Assembly: GCA_034168985.1 (NCBI GenBank)
Contig: JAXFJE010000032.1
Coordinates: 1-21,263 of the forward strand
Reading direction: 5' to 3'
Source of the DNA: JALEVB01 sp022768265
Lineage (GTDB): Bacteria; Bacillota_I; Bacilli_A; Erysipelotrichales; Erysipelotrichaceae
Length of the DNA stretch: 21,263 nucleotides
Part shown: positions 8,051 through 14,424 of the stretch, piece by piece
How positions within the stretch are numbered: the stretch's first letter is position 1
Layout of the letters: each line of letters opens with the position of its first letter
Notes under the pieces: generated by a model
The model's input: only the letters and a program-made list of their open reading frames with translations
Told to the model about the DNA's origin: nothing
The model's database searches: none
Translations under genes and position numbers: made by a program

Positions 8051-8057
8051 CTTTTGG

Positions 8058-8582
8058 TTAATAACAAACTTCTGCTTTGACTTTTTCTAGATCAGCGGTG
8101 TTATTTACAGTATTATAGATCAATTTACATAAAGCACTATAGCTATCATTTAATCCGGTACCACCTTTTTTAGGCATGATAACAATTGGTGTCTTATCTT
8201 TATATTCCTCGATAACCCCAGCATTTTCTTTGGACATCATCGCACAAGATTTCACAGTAGTTTTTGATAATATGTTAGCTGAAATCATTGCAGCCATTTT
8301 GGCATAATCAGGGAAATTGAAGCAAGGGCCACATACCACAAAATCCGGATTCAATTTTTTGCACATTGCCGTCATCTTGGTAACTACTTCTTCTTGATTA
8401 TTTAGGAAATATTCATTTCCGCAATATAAGGTTGCAACTACTTCAGCTCCGATTTCTTTAAAATGCGATTCCATCATCAAAGCTGAACCGATTCCGCCTT
8501 TAGCAGCATTTAATCCCACATTAGGATTTGATTTTCCACCAGCGCCTGCTAAACCCTGGTCAAACACTAACACAATTTTCAT
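8058..8582 (-). CDS. Short GrdB-like protein (glycine/betaine/sarcosine reductase B N-terminal domain)
   Basis: A 174-aa protein resembling the N-terminal part of GrdB-type reductase subunits: the start MKIVLVFDQGLAGAGG, the segment VVATLYCGNEYFLNNQEE, and CGPCFNFPDYAKM (about 84-96), which matches the GPAFNxGRYG signature in position and form. Classical GrdB is about 430-440 aa and carries a selenocysteine in its second half. Here the chain ends at a TAA after residue 174, not at a UGA, so it is not a mis-called selenoprotein. The C-terminal MPKKGGTGLNDSYSALCKLIYNTV looks like a proper end helix, so this is likely a stand-alone domain. Its role is unknown; a small-molecule binding or accessory role in the PTS operon is inference. 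It lies 5 nt after the IIC gene. Confidence 0.7.
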   Translation of the reverse strand: MKIVLVFDQGLAGAGGKSNPNVGLNAAKGGIGSALMMESHFKEIGAEVVATLYCGNEYFLNNQEEVVTKMTAMCKKLNPDFVVCGPCFNFPDYAKMAAMISANILSKTTVKSCAMMSKENAGVIEEYKDKTPIVIMPKKGGTGLNDSYSALCKLIYNTVNNTADLEKVKAEVCY

Positions 8583-8587
8583 AATAA

Positions 8588-9940
8588 TTAATCCAAACTT
8601 AGATCGTCAAATGACAAATCATCTAATTCATCCACAGTATCACTTTGTTTGCTTTCATCTTCTAGATAACGTTTATCTAGTAATTTGAAGAATGGATAGT
8701 AAATCAACAAGTCAACAATTAACATTACTATTTGTACGATCGATCCCATTACCGATCCTGTTACAAGATAACCAGAGAAGACGATTGGCGTGGTCCATGG
8801 TAATTGAACACCTGATGTAATAGGCATGATACCAGTAATTGTTGCAACATAACCAATAATCGTATTAATACATGGTGTCAAGATAAATGGAATGGCCATC
8901 AATGGGTTTAATACGATTGGCAAACCGAAGATGATTGGTTCATTGATACCAAAGATTGCAGCCGGTAATGATAATCTTCCTAAGTTCTTCAAACGGTTTG
9001 ATTTACCTAAGAATGCCATCATGATAACTAGACCTAAAGTAGATCCGCCACCACCGAAGTTACAGAAGAAATCAGAGAAACCAGCCGTGAAGATGTTGGT
9101 CATTTCTAAACCAGCAGCTGCAGCTTCATAGTTTTCTAAGGTCAATGCTTTATGGATCGGACCAAAGATCGTATTTGTAACAGCTGGTCCGTTGATACCG
9201 AAGAACCAGAACAAGGTTGATAAGAATTGATAGATTACTTCAAAACCAGAAAGTTTACCTAAACCAACTAATGGAGCCTGTAAGATTTCATAAATGAAGT
9301 AATGAGCATATTGATATGGCGTCATTGAGAAGACGATACCTACCACGAAGAAGAATGTCATAGCAATAGCTGCTGGAATCAATGAAGCAAATGAATCCAT
9401 TACTGCTGGAGGCACTCCATCAGGAAGTTTGATTACCAAGTTTCTCTTAGTAGCCCAGCAGAACAATTTAACAGAAATGATTGCCACGATCATCGCTAAG
9501 AACATACCAGCTGTTCCTAAGAAAGTAAAACCTAAACCATTGAATTTTGCAGCTTCAGCAGCCCCCTCAACTACAACTTCCATTCTTTGAGGCGTAATGA
9601 TCAAGAAAGATACTAAGGCAACAATACCACCAGCAATCTTATTTTCTACGCCTTGTTCACGAGTATAGCAATAACCAATACCTAAACAGCTTAATAATGC
9701 AGTACAGTCAAAAGCAATAGCACTAACTCTGCCTAAATATGCATCCCATCCTTGTCCAAAGATCGAAGTCATCATATCTAAGAAACCTTGAACTGGGAAA
9801 TTAGCGATCAATAAGAAGATCGACCCTACGATTGTGATTGGTACTGTTACTAAGAAACCATCACGAATAGCAGACAAGATTTTATTTTTTGATAGCACGT
9901 TGGCAACGGGCATCAAAATTTTTTCCAGTTTATCCATCAT
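8588..9940 (-). CDS. PTS EIIC, lactose/cellobiose family
   Basis: Membrane permease component of a lactose/N,N'-diacetylchitobiose/cellobiose-type PTS, 450 aa, normal length. The N-terminus MMDKLEKILMPVANVLSKNK with AIRDGFLVTVPITIVGSIF is typical, as is the conserved substrate-site motif FGINEPIIFGLPIVLNP in the second half. About ten hydrophobic segments are visible. The protein ends in an acidic cytoplasmic tail with DELDDLSFDDLSLD. It would bind and translocate an oligosaccharide or amino sugar while its partner IIB phosphorylates it; which sugar cannot be read from the sequence. AAGGAA in the end of the IIB gene serves as a ribosome binding site at a rather long distance. Neighbours IIB and IIA complete the transporter. 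Confidence 0.93.
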   Translation of the reverse strand: MMDKLEKILMPVANVLSKNKILSAIRDGFLVTVPITIVGSIFLLIANFPVQGFLDMMTSIFGQGWDAYLGRVSAIAFDCTALLSCLGIGYCYTREQGVENKIAGGIVALVSFLIITPQRMEVVVEGAAEAAKFNGLGFTFLGTAGMFLAMIVAIISVKLFCWATKRNLVIKLPDGVPPAVMDSFASLIPAAIAMTFFFVVGIVFSMTPYQYAHYFIYEILQAPLVGLGKLSGFEVIYQFLSTLFWFFGINGPAVTNTIFGPIHKALTLENYEAAAAGLEMTNIFTAGFSDFFCNFGGGGSTLGLVIMMAFLGKSNRLKNLGRLSLPAAIFGINEPIIFGLPIVLNPLMAIPFILTPCINTIIGYVATITGIMPITSGVQLPWTTPIVFSGYLVTGSVMGSIVQIVMLIVDLLIYYPFFKLLDKRYLEDESKQSDTVDELDDLSFDDLSLD

Positions 9941-9945
9941 AAACG

Positions 9946-10266
9946 TTAATTATTCCTTTCCTTATAAAGCTTCAAAGCTTTTTTCAACACACGTTCACCA
10001 TCTACATTTCCATAGTCAACGCTGTCAATGACTGAAACAACATGGCTACTACCATATCTTTCATTCACTTTTTCGTACAAATGTTTAACCTGTGGCCCCA
10101 ATAAAATTACTTCTGGGTTAAACTCATTCACGATATCTGCCATTTGTGAGTCAGGGTAAGCTTTGATCTCAACAGGCAAATTGTTCGCATCTGCAACTTT
10201 TTGCATACGACTAGCTAATAAACTAGTTGACATACCAGCATTACAGAATAAATAAAATCGTTTCAT
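9946..10266 (-). CDS. PTS EIIB, lactose/cellobiose family
   Basis: Cytoplasmic phosphocarrier of 106 aa. The phosphorylated cysteine is C8 in LFCNAGMSTSLLA, the standard P-loop of the family, and the downstream DIVNEFNPEVILLGPQVKHLYEKV matches the conserved GPQ region. It accepts phosphate from IIA and passes it to the sugar carried by IIC. AAGGAGG sits 7 nt before the ATG. The 73-bp gap upstream carries one of two copies of a TTTCCTA-N5-AGGAAA palindrome, so IIB and IIC may have an extra promoter controlled by the operon regulator. Confidence 0.95.
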   Translation of the reverse strand: MKRFYLFCNAGMSTSLLASRMQKVADANNLPVEIKAYPDSQMADIVNEFNPEVILLGPQVKHLYEKVNERYGSSHVVSVIDSVDYGNVDGERVLKKALKLYKERNN

Positions 10267-10328
10267 CTATATTCCTCCTTTTTATACATTAATGATATCG
10301 ATTTTATGATTGTTAAAGAAATCACTTT

Positions 10329-10347
10329 TTTCCTAATAGTCAGGAAA
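10329..10347. promoter_or_regulatory. Candidate operator, palindrome copy 2
   Basis: TTTCCTA (10329-10335), five bases, then CAGGAAA (10341-10347). It has the same arms and spacing as the palindrome in front of the regulator gene, with one mismatched arm base. It covers the end of the second RDD gene, about 60-80 bp upstream of the IIB start. A binding site for the PRD regulator is inferred. Confidence 0.5.
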
Positions 10348-10867
10348 TCTTTTCCAAGTTTGTTACTTTTGTATGAAATAAACGATCATGCAGCATCCTA
10401 AATTCCCGCTTTTTATCCAGCATTGCGATTAAAATGCTGACACACCCTCCTGCAATCATCGCAAAATTAAGTACCTGCAAACCTATTTGTAAATTAGGGA
10501 ACATGATCAGCAATGCGCTACGCACATTGCTTGATGGAATATAAAACACTCCTTCACAAGTCATGCAACCAACAAAATAACGCAAAAATAATTCTTTTCT
10601 TCTTACTAATGAATCATCTTCGTTAACGACCTGAAGGTACATTGCTCTTTTCATCAGTGTTTGACCTTGCCATATTTTCGTAGGTACAAGCACAAAATAA
10701 ATATAAGCAACAACTAGCGAAGAAATAATAATAGCTACATATATCCCATCTTTAAATAGCAATAACTTGCTTAAGCCATTTGTTAACAGGTTGATCAAAA
10801 TAGCAGAAATATACCAATCTGCCCCAAAAGCAAAAAATCTTCGAACTAAATAAGCAAAAGCTTTCAT
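10340..10867 (-). CDS. RDD family membrane protein (second copy)
   Basis: A 175-aa RDD-family membrane protein with the N-terminal VRRFFAFGADWYISA (the R and D positions that name the family) and a C-terminal FRMLHDRLFHTKV matching the usual R-x-x-HD-x-x-x-x-T-x-V end. Four hydrophobic segments are visible, near residues 12-33, 40-60, 115-135 and 137-150. It is a distant paralogue of the RDD protein encoded on the other side of the IIA gene. RDD proteins have no single known function; some are linked to ion transport or act as accessory membrane subunits. The ribosome binding site is weak and it starts 6 nt after IIA, so it is likely translationally coupled. Partnership with the PTS permease is a guess. 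Confidence 0.8.
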   Translation of the reverse strand: MKAFAYLVRRFFAFGADWYISAILINLLTNGLSKLLLFKDGIYVAIIISSLVVAYIYFVLVPTKIWQGQTLMKRAMYLQVVNEDDSLVRRKELFLRYFVGCMTCEGVFYIPSSNVRSALLIMFPNLQIGLQVLNFAMIAGGCVSILIAMLDKKREFRMLHDRLFHTKVTNLEKIS

Positions 10868-10873
10868 CTTAAT

Positions 10874-11179
10874 TTATTTGTTTTTATACAATTCGATCAA
10901 TTCTGTTGCTAAGATCTTGATCGTTTCTGCTGACATCAATTGGTCTTCAGCATGCATCAACAATAAGCTGATTTCCGTCTTTTCACCTGAAGCTTCCTTT
11001 TGGATCAAGCCTGCATGAGCATGATGACCATTGACAAATACGCTTTCTCCATGTTTGATTAGCTCTTCAGCTTTTGTAAATTCACCTTTTTTTGCCGCTT
11101 CAATTGCCGCAATGTAATCACTTTTAGCCTCTCCTACCGCTGAAATAATTTTAAAACATAATAATTCCATATCTTCCAT
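10874..11179 (-). CDS. PTS EIIA, lactose/cellobiose family
   Basis: Cytoplasmic phosphotransfer protein of 101 aa, normal length, all-helical. The phosphorylated histidine is H76 in LLLMHAEDQLMSAE, and D79 in the same motif corresponds to the metal-binding Asp that holds the trimer in the lactococcal protein. The FVNGHHAHAGLIQ segment is also characteristic. It receives phosphate from HPr and gives it to IIB. AGGAGG lies 9 nt before the ATG, the strongest site in this half of the operon, perhaps for higher expression. It is separated from IIB by an RDD gene, which is unusual. Confidence 0.95.
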   Translation of the reverse strand: MEDMELLCFKIISAVGEAKSDYIAAIEAAKKGEFTKAEELIKHGESVFVNGHHAHAGLIQKEASGEKTEISLLLMHAEDQLMSAETIKILATELIELYKNK

Positions 11180-11192
11180 TGCACTTAACCTC

Positions 11193-11750
11193 CTATTCTG
11201 TCGTTGTTTCTACGACCATGCTATGGGCAATAATATCATGAATAGCTCGTTGCTTCTTAATTACCATGATGCAGGAAACAACAAATAAAGCTAGCATCCC
11301 ATAGGTAATAAAGACGCCTACTTCTGGAATTGTCAACATTCCTATCATTTGTGCAATATAATTTCCTGCCAAGATAAAAGAACTCTCAGCTATCATAACC
11401 CCTAAGATCTGACGAATGGCCAACGCTTTTGTCGTTAATTTTCCGCCTTTTTCATCAATAATTTTGATTCCAGTAAATTTTTTCCCTAATGTTTGACCGT
11501 TATTTAATAAAGGGAATACGAAATAATACAATATTCCAAACAAAACACCTAAAATTCCTGCAAGAAATGCCTGATTACCTGCAAACAAGGTTATATCTGT
11601 ATTTATTTCAGTTTTTTGTGTCGTTATCGTCCACATATAAGCTACCGGAATAGCTGTAAATACCCACCCTAGATACCAATCTAATAAATACGCAAAGATA
11701 CGTTTGCTCATTGGGGCTGGTTTTAATTTTTTTCTGATTTCTTTTTTCAT
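11193..11750 (-). CDS. RDD family membrane protein (first copy)
   Basis: A 185-aa RDD-family membrane protein: N-terminal SKRIFAYLLDWYLGW and C-terminal QRAIHDIIAHSMVVE, with NNGQTLGKKFTGIKIIDEKGG in the middle as in the family consensus (GQTlGKkl.gikvv). Four hydrophobic stretches are visible. It starts immediately after the regulator gene (1 nt between stop and start codon), with AAGGAT inside the regulator's last codons as ribosome binding site. Together with the second RDD protein it flanks IIA, and the two differ enough to suggest an old duplication and possibly a heteromeric complex. The function is unknown. Confidence 0.85.
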   Translation of the reverse strand: MKKEIRKKLKPAPMSKRIFAYLLDWYLGWVFTAIPVAYMWTITTQKTEINTDITLFAGNQAFLAGILGVLFGILYYFVFPLLNNGQTLGKKFTGIKIIDEKGGKLTTKALAIRQILGVMIAESSFILAGNYIAQMIGMLTIPEVGVFITYGMLALFVVSCIMVIKKQRAIHDIIAHSMVVETTTE

Positions 11751-11751
11751 C

Positions 11752-13650
11752 TTATGAATCCTTGCCTTTAATCAAATCAATAAATTGCTCCGTTGTTTTA
11801 GCTTCAGTAATATTAGCCATAAGTAACGCATTATCACTAATATCCCCAAACCAATCAAAAAATATTTTCAGCAAGTTTTTTTCATCACTTTTAAATGCAA
11901 GCAACAATACAAATTTGACCATATAATTTCCCCATTTTATTGGTTTTTTCAAAATTGCGATTCCGATCGTTGATTTAATCGTTGCATAGTCCAACGGATG
12001 AGGAATAGCAAAGCCATAGTTAAACGAAGTATAGGCAATCTTCTCTCTTTCAAAAGTAGATGCTTTAAATTCGCTTGTAACGCGCTTTTGCTCATACAAT
12101 CTATCGCACATGATATTAATTACTTCGCGATAATCATCACACTCTAAGTTATAAAAATAGCACTCATCACTAACAAGATCCCTTACGCTTCGATAAAACA
12201 GATCCCTATTACGCCTACTGTCAAGTTCATTGATCGCTTTGGATATCTTATATTCATCATTGCTATTAGCAAACATGCTGATATTAACGATCGGAATATT
12301 TAAATTAGAACTAAGATGAACCGTCGTTAAGATCAGATCCAAACTTAGCCTTTCCACCAGATTATCCTCATAATAATCCGTAACTTCATCAATGATCAAG
12401 CGATCGCCAAACTTATCATTGATCTTCTTATAACATATATTGGATAGCATCCTCCCATTAGGCTGAATCAAGATGGCATGATAATATTGCTTGGTATTCA
12501 AGCGATCATATGCTGCCCCGATATGAATCGCCAAATAACCAAATTCATCTTCTTGAATCGCGATATTCATCTTTTCCTCAATGATCCGACCAATAAAAAC
12601 GCTCATTTCAAATACTAATGGATAATTTTTCTTGATGTCATTCAAATATACATTTGAAACATCCACACCATTTGCCATTCTTTCCAACAAATTTTGAATA
12701 TGGATATTCAGTCCATTTTGAAAGAAGGTATCACTTGAAAAATCGATATCATATTGTGAAATGATCCCTTCGATGATCAAATTGGTTAATTCTTCTGCCT
12801 GCTTAACATAAATCTCACTGGTAATAAACTCTCTAGCTCTTCTGCCCATAAGCAAGCCTGCAAATAAAGCTACCTCATTTTCATTTATTTCGATTCTTAA
12901 GAAACTTGCCAAACGGCTAAAAAAAGCATTCGCAATATGATATTCAAGCGTCTGCTGAATCTCAACCTTCCTTTTAACATCGATATAATTGGCATTCATC
13001 ATTCGTTCTATCGCAACACCAACATGAATCATCAGCATTGGATACGATTCTTTTCGAACACTGTAATCATATTCATGCAGGATCTTCTCTAATTCATCCT
13101 TAACACGAATCAAATTAAGATTTGGAAATAATTCATCGATCTTATTAATATTTGCAAAGTCTCCCTGGGTTTCAGACGCCAACATCTGTCGATATAATCG
13201 ACGCTTATCCCCTTCAGATCCAACCAATGAAATATAGTTGCCATCCTTGATCAATTGAAGATTATCATACCCTTCTATCGTTTTCGATATTGCCTTTAGA
13301 TCATGTTTTAATGTAAACTCACTAACAAAGATCTCATCTTGTAAATCTAATAAATTAATTCGATTTTTCTTAAACAACAATTCTATGACGATATATTTAT
13401 AACGTTCTTGTGCCGTTTGTGGAATATCGCTTTTCATAATAATATTGGTTTTGACCAATATCTCTTTTTTAACGCAGTAACCATTGCGCACATGAGATAT
13501 TATCAGCCCAGGATATTCTTTATTAATGGCTTCTATATCATTTCTGATCGTGCGATCAGAAACATTTAAGATCATGGCTAATTCCTTGCCTGTTATCCAT
13601 TGCCCCTTTTCATTTAATTTTTCAATAATTTTATATTGTCTTTTATTCAT
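11752..13650 (-). CDS. BglG/LicR-type PRD transcriptional regulator with EIIB-like and EIIA domains
   Basis: PTS-controlled DNA-binding activator of 632 aa. Domains in order: winged HTH (1-60, NVSDRTIRNDIEAIN), second HTH (about 80-150), PRD1 (about 175-285), PRD2 (about 295-400), degenerate EIIB-like (about 390-475) and EIIA of the mannitol/fructose type (about 490-632). The EIIA phosphohistidine is H551 (FAIPHPLD). PRD2 keeps both histidines (H317, H376); PRD1 keeps H209, but its second site reads LFAGLLMGRR without a histidine. The EIIB-like domain has ILIQPNGRMLS where a phosphocysteine loop is expected, so it cannot be phosphorylated there. It likely activates the operon it heads and senses transport activity of the adjacent PTS. 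A palindrome lies about 45-65 bp upstream of its ATG. Confidence 0.9.
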   Translation of the reverse strand: MNKRQYKIIEKLNEKGQWITGKELAMILNVSDRTIRNDIEAINKEYPGLIISHVRNGYCVKKEILVKTNIIMKSDIPQTAQERYKYIVIELLFKKNRINLLDLQDEIFVSEFTLKHDLKAISKTIEGYDNLQLIKDGNYISLVGSEGDKRRLYRQMLASETQGDFANINKIDELFPNLNLIRVKDELEKILHEYDYSVRKESYPMLMIHVGVAIERMMNANYIDVKRKVEIQQTLEYHIANAFFSRLASFLRIEINENEVALFAGLLMGRRAREFITSEIYVKQAEELTNLIIEGIISQYDIDFSSDTFFQNGLNIHIQNLLERMANGVDVSNVYLNDIKKNYPLVFEMSVFIGRIIEEKMNIAIQEDEFGYLAIHIGAAYDRLNTKQYYHAILIQPNGRMLSNICYKKINDKFGDRLIIDEVTDYYEDNLVERLSLDLILTTVHLSSNLNIPIVNISMFANSNDEYKISKAINELDSRRNRDLFYRSVRDLVSDECYFYNLECDDYREVINIMCDRLYEQKRVTSEFKASTFEREKIAYTSFNYGFAIPHPLDYATIKSTIGIAILKKPIKWGNYMVKFVLLLAFKSDEKNLLKIFFDWFGDISDNALLMANITEAKTTEQFIDLIKGKDS

Positions 13651-13671
13651 ACTTATATCTTATTAAAGTTT

Positions 13672-13700
13672 ATTATCCTTTTTATCCCATAGTTTTTCCT
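13672..13700 (-). promoter_or_regulatory. Possible promoter of the PTS/peptidase operon
   Basis: On the minus strand GATAAT (13672-13677) lies 17 bp after AGGAAA (13695-13700). The -35 is far from TTGACA and is formed by one arm of the palindrome, as expected for an activator-dependent promoter. It is weak on sequence alone. Confidence 0.4.
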
Positions 13701-13715
13701 AACAGCTAGGAAAAA
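13693..13715. promoter_or_regulatory. Candidate operator, palindrome copy 1
   Basis: TTTTTCCTA (13693-13701), five bases (ACAGC), then TAGGAAAAA (13707-13715): perfect 9-bp arms. It lies in front of the PRD regulator gene, and a second copy with the same arm core and spacing lies in front of IIB. No T-run of terminator type follows, so it is more likely a protein-binding site. Confidence 0.6.
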
Positions 13716-13833
13716 TAACTTCATTATGCCTGCAAAAGATTTTTTCTTAGCATTATTCGCTCTATATATTGCTTTTTACTCAAAAAAAAGACATACAATC
13801 TAAATTTTTAAGTCCAAGATATCCTAAAAAAGC

Positions 13834-13878
13834 AAAAAAAATGGATGCTTTCCATATGCTATAAAGAAAAGCATCCAT
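13834..13878 (-). terminator. Terminator of the dps gene
   Basis: Arms ATGGATGCTTT (13841-13851) and AAAGCATCCAT (13868-13878), an 11-bp stem with a 16-nt loop, are followed on the minus strand by eight T (13834-13841). It separates dps from the PTS operon, about 50 bp after the dps stop. Confidence 0.85.
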
Positions 13879-13925
13879 ATTCACAGATAAGATCACATCA
13901 TTTATGATCTGACAGCAAATATTTT

Positions 13926-14357
13926 TTATGCAGCTGACATCTGTTTGATCATCCAAATATTCTTACCAAATTGTTGGATGTAGTTATCCATCAAAGATGA
14001 TATGCCAAAGTTTTCTTCTTGATCAGCAAGCTTCTTGATCGCCACAGCTGAAGATAACAAGTATTCAAAATCTTCTAAAACAGCTTTGAAAACTACATCA
14101 TCACCAATGTATTCTTCTTTTGCTTCTTTGATTTTAGCAGCAGCTAAGAATGCCTTGATATTAGCTAATGGTCTTCCACCATTGATCAAGATATTTTCAG
14201 CAACCTCATCGATAGCTTCATTGATACCATCATATAATTCTTCTAATTTGGCATGAATAGTAAAGAAATTCTTTCCTTTGACATACCAATGGAAATTTTG
14301 TAACTTATGATATTCAACCACAAGATCTGCAAGATAATTATTCAATAATTCATTCAT
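13926..14357 (-). CDS. dps: Dps family ferritin-like DNA-protection protein
   Basis: A 143-aa Dps-type miniferritin, which oxidises and stores iron and protects the cell from peroxide. The ferroxidase residues at the dimer interface are all present with canonical spacing: H23 (NFHWYVKG), H35 and E39 (FTIHAKLEEL), and D50 and E54 (EAIDEVAENI). The RPLANIKAFL loop and the C-terminal helix are normal. There is almost no N-terminal extension, so DNA binding through a lysine-rich tail is not obvious. AGGAGG lies before the ATG. It is a single-gene unit with its own promoter and terminator; no clear PerR box was recognised in the short upstream region. Confidence 0.93.
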   Translation of the reverse strand: MNELLNNYLADLVVEYHKLQNFHWYVKGKNFFTIHAKLEELYDGINEAIDEVAENILINGGRPLANIKAFLAAAKIKEAKEEYIGDDVVFKAVLEDFEYLLSSAVAIKKLADQEENFGISSLMDNYIQQFGKNIWMIKQMSAA

Positions 14358-14396
14358 ATTTTAACCTCCTGTTAGTCTTAGCTAACTTATGGCTAT

Positions 14397-14424
14397 ATTC
14401 TATCATATTTTATGAATGTTGCAA
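14397..14424 (-). promoter_or_regulatory. dps promoter
   Basis: TTGCAA (14419-14424), 16 bp, TAGAAT (14397-14402) on the minus strand. It overlaps the last codons of brnQ and ends about 40 bp before the dps start. A short inverted repeat GTTAG/CTAAC (14371-14386) lies in the leader next to the ribosome binding site. Confidence 0.6.

Noticed and set aside
8003..8060. Possible selenocysteine read-through extending the GrdB-like protein
   Set aside because: The stop is TAA rather than TGA, and a terminator hairpin and the next gene follow directly, so there is no missing second half.
13886..13912. Inverted repeat with AGATCA/TGATCT near dps as a PerR or Fur site
   Set aside because: It lies downstream of the dps stop codon, between the gene and its terminator, and does not match the PerR or Fur consensus.
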